From positions 2,852,001 to 2,916,000 of the forward strand of contig CM075943.1 in the NCBI GenBank assembly GCA_038030265.1: a stretch of 64,000 nt of DNA, in the 5' to 3' direction. Of this stretch, positions 55,518 through 64,000 are shown in pieces. Position numbers and translations under genes: made by a program. Within the stretch, counting starts at the first letter, position 1. Every line of letters begins with the position of its first letter. The DNA is from Corythucha ciliata. Taxonomy: Eukaryota; Arthropoda; Insecta; Hemiptera; Tingidae. The notes beneath the pieces are model-generated. The model was not told the DNA's origin. It made no database searches and was given only the letters and a program-made list of their open reading frames with translations.

Positions 55518-56765
55518 TGTCCGCCTTAAAACATGCGTCGGAAAACTTGAGTTAGTGTATTATAATAATACCATGTGGAGAGGGGTCAAACTTGAATAGG
55601 CGAAAAGCTGCGCAAATTCGCTTATGCAACCTGCAACAAATACCGTTCATCTCACAGGAAATCAAAGCACTGTGCAACGATTACTAGGTACTATTTTTAT
55701 TTCCGAAGAACTCCGAGTAACGAACGTGAGCGAATAAGTCGATATCAACAGTTGAAACAGTTCCCTTTCCGGCACCGTTTAATCTTTTTTTTTTTCCTTT
55801 TCTTTCCTGAGCTTAACAAACCAGATCGTTCGAGCAGTAATCAAGTGTACATCGCTCGAATATTTAAACTATGAACGAAAGGGAAAAGACGGTAATCCAG
55901 ACAGTTTTTATCGACTGTATAGGTGACCCCAAGAGACAAGCCATACGAGTTTTTTTTCTTCTTAATTTATAAACTTTTTTCCGTCCATCCCGCTCTCTTC
56001 CAAAGATGATATTTATGTGCCCTTGAAGGATCATGCGAGTGAAATAAATTCCAACTGCGAGCGGTCGTTGAGTGAGACGACGATAGAAAGGACAGTGTTT
56101 CAGTCAAACCTCGTTTTCTATTCTTTTTTTCTTTTTTTTCTTCTTCTTCGCCGCTCAGAAGGACGTGTTGGAACTTTGTTCTGCTGTCCTTGGTCCTCGG
56201 CGGTTGGGAAGCCCCCAAAGTGGGCGTTACCTGGGAGGGAAAGGGACCCCGCCTTGGACGCCCCCGCCATTGTAATATCCTCAGGTGTCGTCCTTTTCCT
56301 GATTTTTTTTTTTTTAAATTAATTACACGGACCCAATGTGATAAGCAGGTGCAAAATCCACAAGCATGTCACAGTATCATTATACATGATACATTACCTT
56401 AAAACTCTTGTCACATGATTAACACTAGAAAATACAACTATAGAAGACAACTAAACATTTCAAGTGCTTTTTTTTATTATTATTAATTTAAACCTTTCAA
56501 ATATTTAAGAATATTAATTTTATTATTTATTTATTTTTTTATTTCCCTTTAAACTGATTATGCCTATAAAGAATATTCAGGTGAGCTTGGACAGCCTTGC
56601 AATATAATTCAGTATAATTATTAATTAGATATTGCCATAATAACGTTTCCCAGAATAACTATGAAATACAAATTTAAAACTCTAATAAATATAATCAAAT
56701 ATAACCATGTAATATAAACTAATAATTATATAATCAAATAACCCACGTAATCAATTTAACTCAAC
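55518..56765. other. non-coding stretch upstream of the YIPF gene
   Basis: No supported gene. Pyrimidine-rich runs lie near 55785 and 56125, and 56460-56760 is strongly AT-rich. The promoter or 5' exons of the YIPF gene may lie here on minus, but no splice pair convinces me. Confidence 0.4.
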
Positions 56766-57335
56766 AAGGAATTTCTCAACTTTAACATTACAAATGGTGT
56801 ACAATAGGTACGACATTTTTGGCTTGTTTACGGTTATTCATCGCGAACACTCGAATTCTAAGTTCTCAAGATTGGAGGGAAAACGCCAATTCACGGCTCA
56901 AATTGAGAAAATGCAAACCCATTCGCGGCTTCGCGATGCAACTTCGCTGAGGCCAAAGTTAGTAGAGAAGAAAATACTGTCATTCGAAGTTTTATGGGCA
57001 CATTTGCCACAGCTAACGATGAGAAAAAGGGATCGTTCACTGTTAGAAATGAAGAGAAAACCATCACTAAATTACGGTTAACAATTAAGGAAAAACGCTC
57101 ATTCACAGCAAAAAATTGAGAAAAATAGTTTTGTGCACCCACGTTTAAAATTTAGAAAAAGCGCTCTTTCGCCGCTTAAATTGGGAAAACGCGGTTTTAA
57201 GATGTGCAAAGTCCTGTGGCCAGTTTTAAGGGAAAGGCTGTAAAACCGTGGTAAATAGAGACCTTTTCACGACTAAAATTGAGGAAAATGGCTCATTTAC
57301 TGGTAGAATTGAGAAAAGTTGTTCACTTGCTGTAA
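56766..57335. repeat. repeat field, reverse orientation
   Basis: Units such as AAACGCCAATTCACGGC, TCAAATTGAGAAAATG and TTCGCGGCTTCGCGATGC are the reverse complement of the main dialect, as at 28-29.7 kb. It ends just before the 3' end of the minus-strand LINE. Confidence 0.72.
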
Positions 57336-57380
57336 TGTTCTGTGGGTCAGACAAGGGTAAAACTCATTATTTCAACCCTT

Positions 57381-57402
57381 AATAATAATAATAATAATAA
57401 TT
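57381..57402. repeat. (AAT)n microsatellite, LINE 3' tail
   Basis: About seven AAT units directly at the 3' terminus of the minus-strand LINE, most simply its tail. Confidence 0.85.
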
Positions 57403-57453
57403 TATTGGCCGAATTTACAATTATCTGTTTGGCTTCGTCTGAATTAAGGGTGA

Positions 57454-59970
57454 TTAAAATTGCATTTCGCAGTTTAAGAACTCATCAATACTGTAAAAAA
57501 CGTTTCGCAGCAAGTAGTTTTTGACGGTTCTCTTGAATTTCGCCGTTCGCAGGGATGTTATTTTCGATGGGAGCTTATTATAAATTTCTATAGACACTGA
57601 AACGAAGGACTTGACAGGCTTGGCTTTTGTGTATCTTGGAGGCCTCAGAAGTTTAGCACTTCTCGTGTCGTGGTCATGTATGTCCGATCCGGTGGGGATT
57701 CTGTCTTTTTTCTTGTGTACTGTAACTAAACACTCGTAGTGGTAGGCAGATGGGAAAGTCATTACACCAAAATCCCGGAACAGTTCCCTACAGCTTGTTC
57801 TGGAGCAGACCTGGTAAATACTTCTTATCGCTCTCTTTTGCATTTTGAATACTTTATGTGCAGAAGGAGAATTCCCCCAGACAACTAGGCCATATCTAAA
57901 AACCGATTGAAACAAACTGAAATAAGCTTTTCTTACAATATCCTTCGAAACGACGTTTGTGAGTCTTTTAAGAACGTAGGCAGCACCTCCGAGCCTGCTG
58001 AGGACCATTTCTACGTGGGCAGTCCAAGATATATCATCATCTACGATTATTCTTAGGTACTTGACGCAATTATTACCTTTTCCGCCGGCCGAGACAACTA
58101 TCGACTGCTCCTTTTCGGCATTAGCAACCAGACGATTTTCTTTGAACCAATCGTAAACAAATTTTTTGGTTTCCTGTAACCTGTCCGAAAGCTCAGATGT
58201 GGTCCTCCCCACCGCAATCAAAGCTGTGTCGTCAGCGAATTGATAAATCGATGCCTCGTTAGCCTCCGGCGCGTCGTTCACGTATACGAGGAAGAGAAGT
58301 GGACCTAAGATGGAGCGCTGGGGAACTCCCATGTCGCAATGAACGGCATTCAGATTTCTCTCCTTTCCGATCTTCACTATTTGCGACCTTCCTGATAGAT
58401 ATACGTTTCTATTAAGCGTAGCGGTGTCCCTCGTACCCCGCAATCTCCGAGCTTCGACAGGAGAACATCGTGAGAAAGGGTATCGAATGCCTTAGAAAGG
58501 TCACATAGGGTGATACCCGTGAGGTTCCCGTTTTGCAGGGCAGGATACACCATTTCCTCAAGCATCGCCAGCACGCAGTCGACAGAGCCTCTACCGCGCC
58601 TGAAGCCGAATTGCTTGTTGCAGAAAAAGTCATTACTTTCCAGGTATGAGAGCAATCTTTTGTGCATCGCCAACTTCAAATATTTTCGCAAATACCGGAA
58701 TTATCGAGATAGGTCTGTAATGATCTAGCCGTGTTTCGGCTCTCCCCTTAGGAATAGGAATGACTAAGTTTGTCTTCAGCTTAGTCGGGAAGACACCCTT
58801 TTCAAAAACCACATTGAGGATAGCCGCAAGAGGGCGCTTTAGAGCAGGACGAGCGTGTTTAACTACCTTCGTAGAGATTCCGTACACATCTTCGGATACT
58901 ACGTTCTTCAGCCCACAAATGATTTCATCTTCGGTCACAGGTAGGAGAAAAAACGACTTTCCACACTTTCTTCTATGCATAGTCTTCGATTTTGTTTCTC
59001 GGGGTAAGTTGAGCTGATCATCGTTCATTTTCGGAAGGAGAGAGTCCGCAATGCTAACGAAATACTCGTTCAAATCGTCTGGCATGAATTGACAGGGTGA
59101 GTGAGTTCTGTTCATATTGGTTTCATCTCGGATCAGATCCCAGCACGCTTTGTTGATATTTGGAGACTTGGTTATGAAGTCGTCGCAAGACTTGATCTTA
59201 GCCGCTCGAATCTTGACTTTGTAGTCGCGCTTTAGATTTTTGAGCTCCTGTTGGTGATTTTCAGAAGGTTCGGCTACGTTCGACAATCTCAGGATTTTAT
59301 CCTTCAGATCCTGTAGCTCCTGCGAGAACCATGCAGTTCCAACAGCATTTTTCCTTCTCCCAAATTTTACGTTCTTTACTGGGAAACAGTATTCGTAGTT
59401 TAAGCTAAACTTTCCCATGAAAGTATTAAACATAATTTCTGGGTCGCCCCCTGCGAGTGCACCCTCCCAGTCCTCATTCATCAAAGATTTTGTAAATTGG
59501 TCGAGATTCTTTGAGCTATAAATTCTTCTTGGGGAACTATCCTTTTTCTGCATGTTGCAAGGTAAATCAGTAGACTCCCAATACAAGATGTTGTGATCGG
59601 AAAAAGGGAAATTGAGAACCCGGGATTGAGATGTTTTGATAGAAGTAAATATGTTGTCGAGGCAATGACCTCCTACCGGCCTCGTTGGTTCCTTTATCTC
59701 TTTTTTTAGTTTATGCGAAGAGATTAAGATGTCTTCCAAATCCTTCACTTCTTTGCATTCGTCGCGATCAAAGTGCACATTCCAGTCGCCTGCTATTATT
59801 ATATGGCTTCCGTGGCGCGATAAGAAGTCTAGTGCATCGCCTACAGTGTCGAGGAACACTTCGTAGTTCCCATTCGGCGAACGGTAAATTACGAGAATAA
59901 AGACATCAAAATCAATCAATTTTATGCAGCTCATTTCGCAGTGAAGTTCAATAGCGAGTTCGTTTACTCT
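57454..59970 (-). pseudogene. LINE ORF2: truncated endonuclease and reverse transcriptase
   Basis: Read on minus. The endonuclease starts mid-domain (VNELAIELHCEMSCIKL, FILVIYRSPNGNYE), then IIIAGDWNVHFDRD, HCLDNIF and FPFSDHNIL (GDWN, DN, SDH sites). RT: HYRPISIIPVFAKIFE, then a frameshift near 58680, NKQFGFRRGRGSVDCVL and CDLSKAFDTLSHDVLL, a second frameshift near 58415, GVPQRSILGPLLFLVYVND (QGS reads QRS) and the catalytic YQFADDTALI. The C-terminal HDHDTRSAKLL...IYNKLPSKI is the tail typical of CR1/Daphne-like LINEs. It stops at 57454. Frameshifts plus the missing endonuclease start make it dead. Confidence 0.85.
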
Positions 59971-60861
59971 CCCAATCTCCTGGAAGCGAATCCCAGTCGA
60001 AGTCTTTCTCGTGTACGACTATACGGAAGGATGAATAATATTTCTTTTCGGTCGGAACTTCGTAGATAACTACATCACTGAAATTTAGAGGTTCCAACAA
60101 AGTTTTTATTTGTGATATCTTAGTCGAAGGATGAAAACGTGTAGCAAAAACCGCTTTTTGTCTCGGCACGATAGAAATCGCGCTGCTGTCTGCGGTACTT
60201 GCGCCCACAGCAATTATTCCGTCTCTTTTTCGCTTTTCCTTTCCTGTCTGAGTCCTTAGTGAAGGACCAGCTATCTTGAAATCCCTTTGGACTTTCCTTT
60301 GTAGCACATCAGCGAAGAGCCTTTGTTCTGAGTTGCCATCGATACCTGCAGCTGATTTACAAAAGGCTGGAACAACGCCACTATCATTGCCGCTAGAGTG
60401 AGGGAGAATTATGTTCTTCTTGGCCCGTTGTAGGTTCCGATGCCGTTGGGTTTTGTTTAATTACATTGCGTTTTTCAGTGGACTTTGCACCTCGTACGTG
60501 ACTCATAGAAGCAGAATTTTGAAAATAGTTCATTAATTTGTCAAGTTTACCCGACATGTCAGACTAAAAGCGATAGAACTCATCTTTCAGCAATGAAACT
60601 TCGTCTTTACGTTGTGTTTCCTGTGGTAAAGAGCCCGGTGGCGGAGAACGAAGAAACGGCGTTGGATCTTCCGGCCTGCATGAAGGGCAGAGCCAAAATT
60701 ATGATACCGACATTTTCTGAAATTAGTTTTCCAGCTTGTCTTGAAAGTCCAGTGCACGCAACATGAAAAGAAGACGCGCAATTTCCACTACAAACGATTG
60801 TGAGGTCAGAAAGTGTAATGTTTTTAGAGCACGCGAAACAACTTCCCGCACCGTCCGCCAT
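59948..60861 (-). pseudogene. LINE ORF1 with PHD-like zinc finger
   Basis: ATG 60861 opens MADGAGSCFACSKNITL, CSGNCASSFHVACTGL, a C-C...H-C PHD-like finger. A frameshift near 60705 separates it from the last cysteine pair (WLCPSC in another frame), and the frame then stops near 60550. A further stretch, 60307-59948 (KAVFATRFHPSTKISQIKTLL, YSSFRIVVHEKDFDW), is an ORF1 C-terminal domain and ends in the deleted junction with the endonuclease. PHD-like fingers in ORF1 occur in several invertebrate LINE families, probably binding RNA or chromatin. Confidence 0.72.
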
Positions 60862-61398
60862 CTTATTGTTGATTGACTGGTTTATTAAACGAAAGCACAA
60901 CTTAGAAAAACAAACTAGAATATAACCCCACAGTTATAACAAAGCACGTGGCATCACACCGAACAATGGTATAAGGTGGAACGAAGACACGAGCTGGTGA
61001 CGTCAGAGTACACAACATTTCCCCCCCCCCCCTAAAAATTATTTTAATTTTGAAAAAATTAAAGAAATTACTGAATTTACGACGTCACAAAATCGCGAAG
61101 ATGATACGGGCGAACTGTTCGCCCTTTGTTGGCCTGATCATCGAAACTGGTTCTGGGCCATTCCCGAGAGCGTTGTCATCATTTGGTAGATTGACTAGTG
61201 GTGGATCATCGGCAGTCGCGTTCGGTTCCCCGACGAGCTAACATCTCTCCGTGCCTTATCGCTGTTCTTTGTTTACCTTTCGAATAGTGCGGTGGGACGT
61301 AATCGGACTTTCATATCGCCTACATCTGACTTTATCGGCGTTATTATTTCATTTCGACGTTATCTGAGACACAACACACCTAATCTACATTATCCGCA
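60862..61398. other. divergent leader region between two LINEs
   Basis: It holds the 5' end of the minus LINE, a C12 run near 61021, and the 5' untranslated region of the plus LINE (ATG at 61399). The exact 5' ends could not be set; GATCATCGAAACTGG and TCGTTCGG-type GC-rich sequence at 61130-61260 may belong to the internal promoter of the plus LINE. Confidence 0.45.
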
Positions 61399-62535
61399 AT
61401 GGGAGATGATGAAGAAAATTCATCAAGTTCATCAAGTAAGAAAAAACGTAAGATTGACACCTCATCATTATTTATTTCGACTAACCGTTTCGAGCCACTC
61501 GCACATATAACTACTCAAAACGAAAAAAATGAAATGCAAGTTGAACAGTTAACCGTTGAAAAACCAAAACTGCCTCCGCCTATTTACATCAGTAATGTAA
61601 ATGACATAAATGGAATTCTAAAAACTGTTCGTGATTTAGGCATAGATAAGATCAAACATGTTACCATTCGAGATAAAGTTAAAATATCGGTTGAAACCGT
61701 TGAGGACTACCGAAAATTACAAAACTTTCTAACATCTTCTAAAGCAGAATTTCACTCATTCCAACTTCGATCGGAAAGAAACTTCAGGGTTGTAGTACGC
61801 GGTTTACACCCATCCAGTGACCCGACCGTAATGATGGAAGAACTTAAAACTCAGGGTTACGAGCCAGTTCAGATGGTACCAGTTTATCACCCTGTAACAA
61901 AGTCACCGCTCCCGCTATTCTTCCTGGATTTGAAACCGAACCCAATAAATTCAAAAATATTCGATCTCACCTCACTATATTATGCAAAAATTAAAGTAGA
62001 ACCTCCCAAACCAAAAAAGGAAGTAGCCCAATGCATGAAGTGTCAACGATTTGGCCACACCAAAAATTATTGCAATCAAAACCCACGATGCGTCAAATGT
62101 GAGGGAACTCACGATACCAAAAATTGCACAAAGCCAGCAGAAGCCCCGCCTAAATGTGTCAATTGCAGTGGCCAACACGCTGCTAGCTATAAAGGTTGCC
62201 CAGTTCACAAAAACCTACAGAACTCCCGCCATAAAATAATGCAATCACTTACAAACAATGTGAAACCAATCAAAACGCCAGTGGCCCCCGCCACTATTAA
62301 CAATGAAAATTTTCCATCCCTACCTAGACAAGTGGAGCCCCCAAAATCGACCACATTCATAGAAAGGAAATCATACTCAAATGCAGTAAACTATCAGCCT
62401 ACACCAGCGACTACCGTTCAGCCAACTAACGTTCTTGATACTCTTATGGCAAAGATCGACCAACTCATCTCATTACTCCTGCCCCTGATTCAAACCTTCA
62501 CCCAAATCATTCCCGCGTTAATAAATAAGCGATGA
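61399..62535 (+). CDS. Jockey-type ORF1 (Gag-like RNA-binding protein)
   Basis: 378 residues from ATG 61399 (MGDDEENSSSSSSKKKRK), with a Ser-rich, Lys-rich N-terminus. A central domain, NFRVVVRGLHPSSDPTVM, is the PRE_C2HC-associated RNA-binding domain common in Jockey ORF1. Three knuckles follow: CMKCQRFGHTKNYC, CVKCEGTHDTKNC and CVNCSGQHAASYKGC. The C-terminal region (VLDTLMAKIDQLISLLLP) is hydrophobic and probably helical. The protein packages the element RNA. The stop TGA (62533-62535) overlaps the ORF2 start by two bases. Confidence 0.93.
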   Translation: MGDDEENSSSSSSKKKRKIDTSSLFISTNRFEPLAHITTQNEKNEMQVEQLTVEKPKLPPPIYISNVNDINGILKTVRDLGIDKIKHVTIRDKVKISVETVEDYRKLQNFLTSSKAEFHSFQLRSERNFRVVVRGLHPSSDPTVMMEELKTQGYEPVQMVPVYHPVTKSPLPLFFLDLKPNPINSKIFDLTSLYYAKIKVEPPKPKKEVAQCMKCQRFGHTKNYCNQNPRCVKCEGTHDTKNCTKPAEAPPKCVNCSGQHAASYKGCPVHKNLQNSRHKIMQSLTNNVKPIKTPVAPATINNENFPSLPRQVEPPKSTTFIERKSYSNAVNYQPTPATTVQPTNVLDTLMAKIDQLISLLLPLIQTFTQIIPALINKR

Positions 62536-64000
62536 TCAACAACGCTAACCACCCTTCCCTCACTGTTTGCACATGGAACTGCAGAGGAGTCAACAATAAG
62601 TACCATGAATTGAAGCTGTTCCTACGTATGTATAACGTAGACATATTACTCCTGACAGAAACAAAACTTGGAATAGCACATCAACTACACTTTACAGGAT
62701 ACAAAGTAATTAGATCAGATCATCCAAGTGGGACCAGAAAGGGTGGCTCTGCCATAATAGTTAACAGCAGGTTGAATTTCGATGAATTGCCAGCCATAAA
62801 AGAGAATGAGTTTCAAGTAAGCAGAATACAACTACGATTAGCGTATAGCACTATACAGATTGGATCATTTTATTCAGCGCCGAGTAACAGACTATGCTTT
62901 GCAGATTTTATGGGAATAATTCATGAAATGCGCTCCTTTTTCTTACTTGGCGGCGACTTTAACAGTAAACATCCACGATGGGGCTCCCAAACGGCTAATC
63001 CTCGAGGTAGAGTCCTCAGTGACCTTATAACTCAGAACAACATAGATGTCTTTTTTCCGATGGAACCCACGCATTATCCTGACAGTGGAACAACGCCTGA
63101 TATGCTGGACTTCTACATCGGCAAATCTATCAGCCATAAACTAACGAATATCCGAGTAGTACACGAACTGAGCTCTGATCACTTCCCCGTCATGGCAACA
63201 TTGCACATAGAAAATCAAGCTACGGCTATGGAAAACAGACTAATTAAATACCCATTCGACTGGAAACGATTTACAGAAAACATGGATGAACTCACAGATC
63301 TTCAAATCCCACTCAAAACCCCTAATGATATTGATACAGCCGTCTCGTTACTCACACGGAACATACAAATAGCGGCAGGAGAGGCACATACCCCAAGAAC
63401 CATTACTACTTGTAAAAGGTTTTCTCCTAGTCCCCACATTTCGCAACTTCTAGCTGTTAAAAATGCATGTAGAAGACAGTGGGAACAATCAAGATATCCA
63501 CCCCATAAAACTCAATACAATCGAGCCATTAGAGAACTAAAACAAGCGTTAAAAAATGAAAATGATAAAACAACTCAACAAACAATCAGCCACCTCAATG
63601 CTGAAGATGGATCTCTTTGGAAACATACGAAGAAGTTAACCAAAGACTTTTCTAACATACCACCGCTGAAAGTGGGGACGACATGGTATAGCTCCCCACA
63701 AGAGCAATGCAATCTATTCAAGGACATGCTGAGGACTCAGTTCCAGCCAAATATAGATCGGGACCCCACATTCTCCAACGAAGTACAAAACAGATTAGAA
63801 GAACCCCTCCCTTTAAGCCCTTTCAGCGATTTCTTAACTCCAGCTAAAGTCCGAAATGCTATTAAGCGATCTCCCACTAAAAAAGCTCCTGGACATGACG
63901 GCATTACCCAACCCCTGTTGAAGGCTCTACCTAGAAAAAGCATAGTCCTATTAACCCAAATTTACAATGGTATTCTCAGAACTACCCACATCCCCCACTC
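62532..64000 (+). CDS. Jockey-type ORF2 (endonuclease, start of RT), partial at window end
   Basis: ATG 62532 opens a frame with no stop to the window end, 489 codons. The endonuclease is complete: VCTWNCRGVNNKYHEL (N site), ILLLTETKLG (E site), GGSAIIVN, FFLLGGDFNSKHPRWGS (GDFN), DMLDFYI and LSSDHFPVM (SDH). A linker follows, then the first RT motif RSPTKKAPGHDGITQPLL at about 63868. The rest of the RT, including the catalytic FADD, lies beyond the window. Codon use is AT-rich like ORF1 and unlike the R1-clade element at 49.9 kb. Confidence 0.93.
   Translation, partial: MINNANHPSLTVCTWNCRGVNNKYHELKLFLRMYNVDILLLTETKLGIAHQLHFTGYKVIRSDHPSGTRKGGSAIIVNSRLNFDELPAIKENEFQVSRIQLRLAYSTIQIGSFYSAPSNRLCFADFMGIIHEMRSFFLLGGDFNSKHPRWGSQTANPRGRVLSDLITQNNIDVFFPMEPTHYPDSGTTPDMLDFYIGKSISHKLTNIRVVHELSSDHFPVMATLHIENQATAMENRLIKYPFDWKRFTENMDELTDLQIPLKTPNDIDTAVSLLTRNIQIAAGEAHTPRTITTCKRFSPSPHISQLLAVKNACRRQWEQSRYPPHKTQYNRAIRELKQALKNENDKTTQQTISHLNAEDGSLWKHTKKLTKDFSNIPPLKVGTTWYSSPQEQCNLFKDMLRTQFQPNIDRDPTFSNEVQNRLEEPLPLSPFSDFLTPAKVRNAIKRSPTKKAPGHDGITQPLLKALPRKSIVLLTQIYNGILRTTHIPH

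Larger units (their letters stand above)
57381..60861 (-). mobile_element. CR1/Jockey-superfamily LINE, decayed, with PHD-type ORF1
   Basis: On minus: ORF1 with a PHD-like finger (from 60861), then a shortened endonuclease, a frameshifted reverse transcriptase and a 3' end in a trinucleotide run. On the plus strand that run is (AAT)n at 57381-57402, i.e. (ATT)n in the element's sense. Tails of short repeats rather than poly-A occur in CR1, L2 and I-type LINEs. The endonuclease N-terminus is missing and ORF1 runs into it, so there is an internal deletion near 59975. Confidence 0.83.
61399..64000 (+). mobile_element. Jockey-clade LINE, apparently intact, runs off the window
   Basis: ORF1 (61399-62535) and ORF2 (62532 to the window end) are both open. 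ORF2 starts in the ATGA overlap with the ORF1 stop, a re-initiation arrangement. No lesion was seen in 2.6 kb. The order gag-like ORF1 with three zinc knuckles, then endonuclease and RT, is standard Jockey. Confidence 0.9.

Overview
The window reads as a metazoan nuclear genome, most likely an arthropod. It has GT-AG introns, an R1-clade LINE, Jockey-superfamily LINEs, copia, Ty3/gypsy, PIF/Harbinger, ISL2EU and a Helentron-like element, and one recognisable host gene (a YIPF1/2-type Yip1 protein). There are no operons, bacterial genes, rRNA, tRNA or CRISPR arrays that I can support. Almost all of the 64 kb is transposable-element sequence or element-derived repeats, often nested. The species is not identifiable from the sequence alone.

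Region 1-19.1 kb is a nest of insertions. A Helentron-like element (PIF1-type helicase continuous with an AP-type endonuclease) was hit by a 364-bp MITE (434-797), by a Ty3/gypsy retrotransposon with 190-bp LTRs (853-5937) and, just downstream, by a 6.2-kb PIF/Harbinger transposon (6758-13006). The Harbinger carries a five-exon transposase and a convergent multi-exon MADF gene. A second MITE (13067-13214) and a full-length copia element with identical LTRs (13553-19132) follow. The copia reverse transcriptase is split by a 1.0-kb unknown insertion.

Region 19.1-38.2 kb has little coding capacity. It holds one possible host exon (20254-20379), a Jockey-like LINE fragment (33845-35225, minus) and a fold-back MITE (36773-36913). 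Its bulk is made of degenerate short-period repeat fields, about 30 bp per unit, in several sequence 'dialects' and both orientations, with kilobase-scale duplications of those fields.

Region 38.2-48 kb holds two DDE transposons. One is a decayed Harbinger (38217-41995) with ~60-bp terminal inverted repeats. The other is an ISL2EU element (43490-47929) encoding a THAP/DDE transposase and a convergent SWIM-plus-YqaJ exonuclease gene. The ISL2EU sits inside the GC-rich header of another repeat-field element, with an unoccupied paralogue of the target at about 23.9 kb.

Region 48-57.3 kb is again repeat field. A 5'-truncated but open R1-clade LINE (49864-52313) is inserted in it with a perfect 14-bp target duplication inside a repeat unit. 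The single-exon YIPF gene (54852-55517, minus) follows. The last part holds two head-to-head LINEs: a decayed minus-strand element with a PHD-type ORF1 (57381-60861) and an apparently intact plus-strand Jockey-type element (ORF1 61399-62535; ORF2 from 62532, running off the window).

The genes mostly act within their own elements. The transposase/MADF pair, the transposase/YqaJ pair, gag/pol and ORF1/ORF2 are each the standard gene set of one element. The least explained material is the repeat fields: their periodic units, their dialects, their header sequences and their duplication history are not accounted for by any element I recognise.
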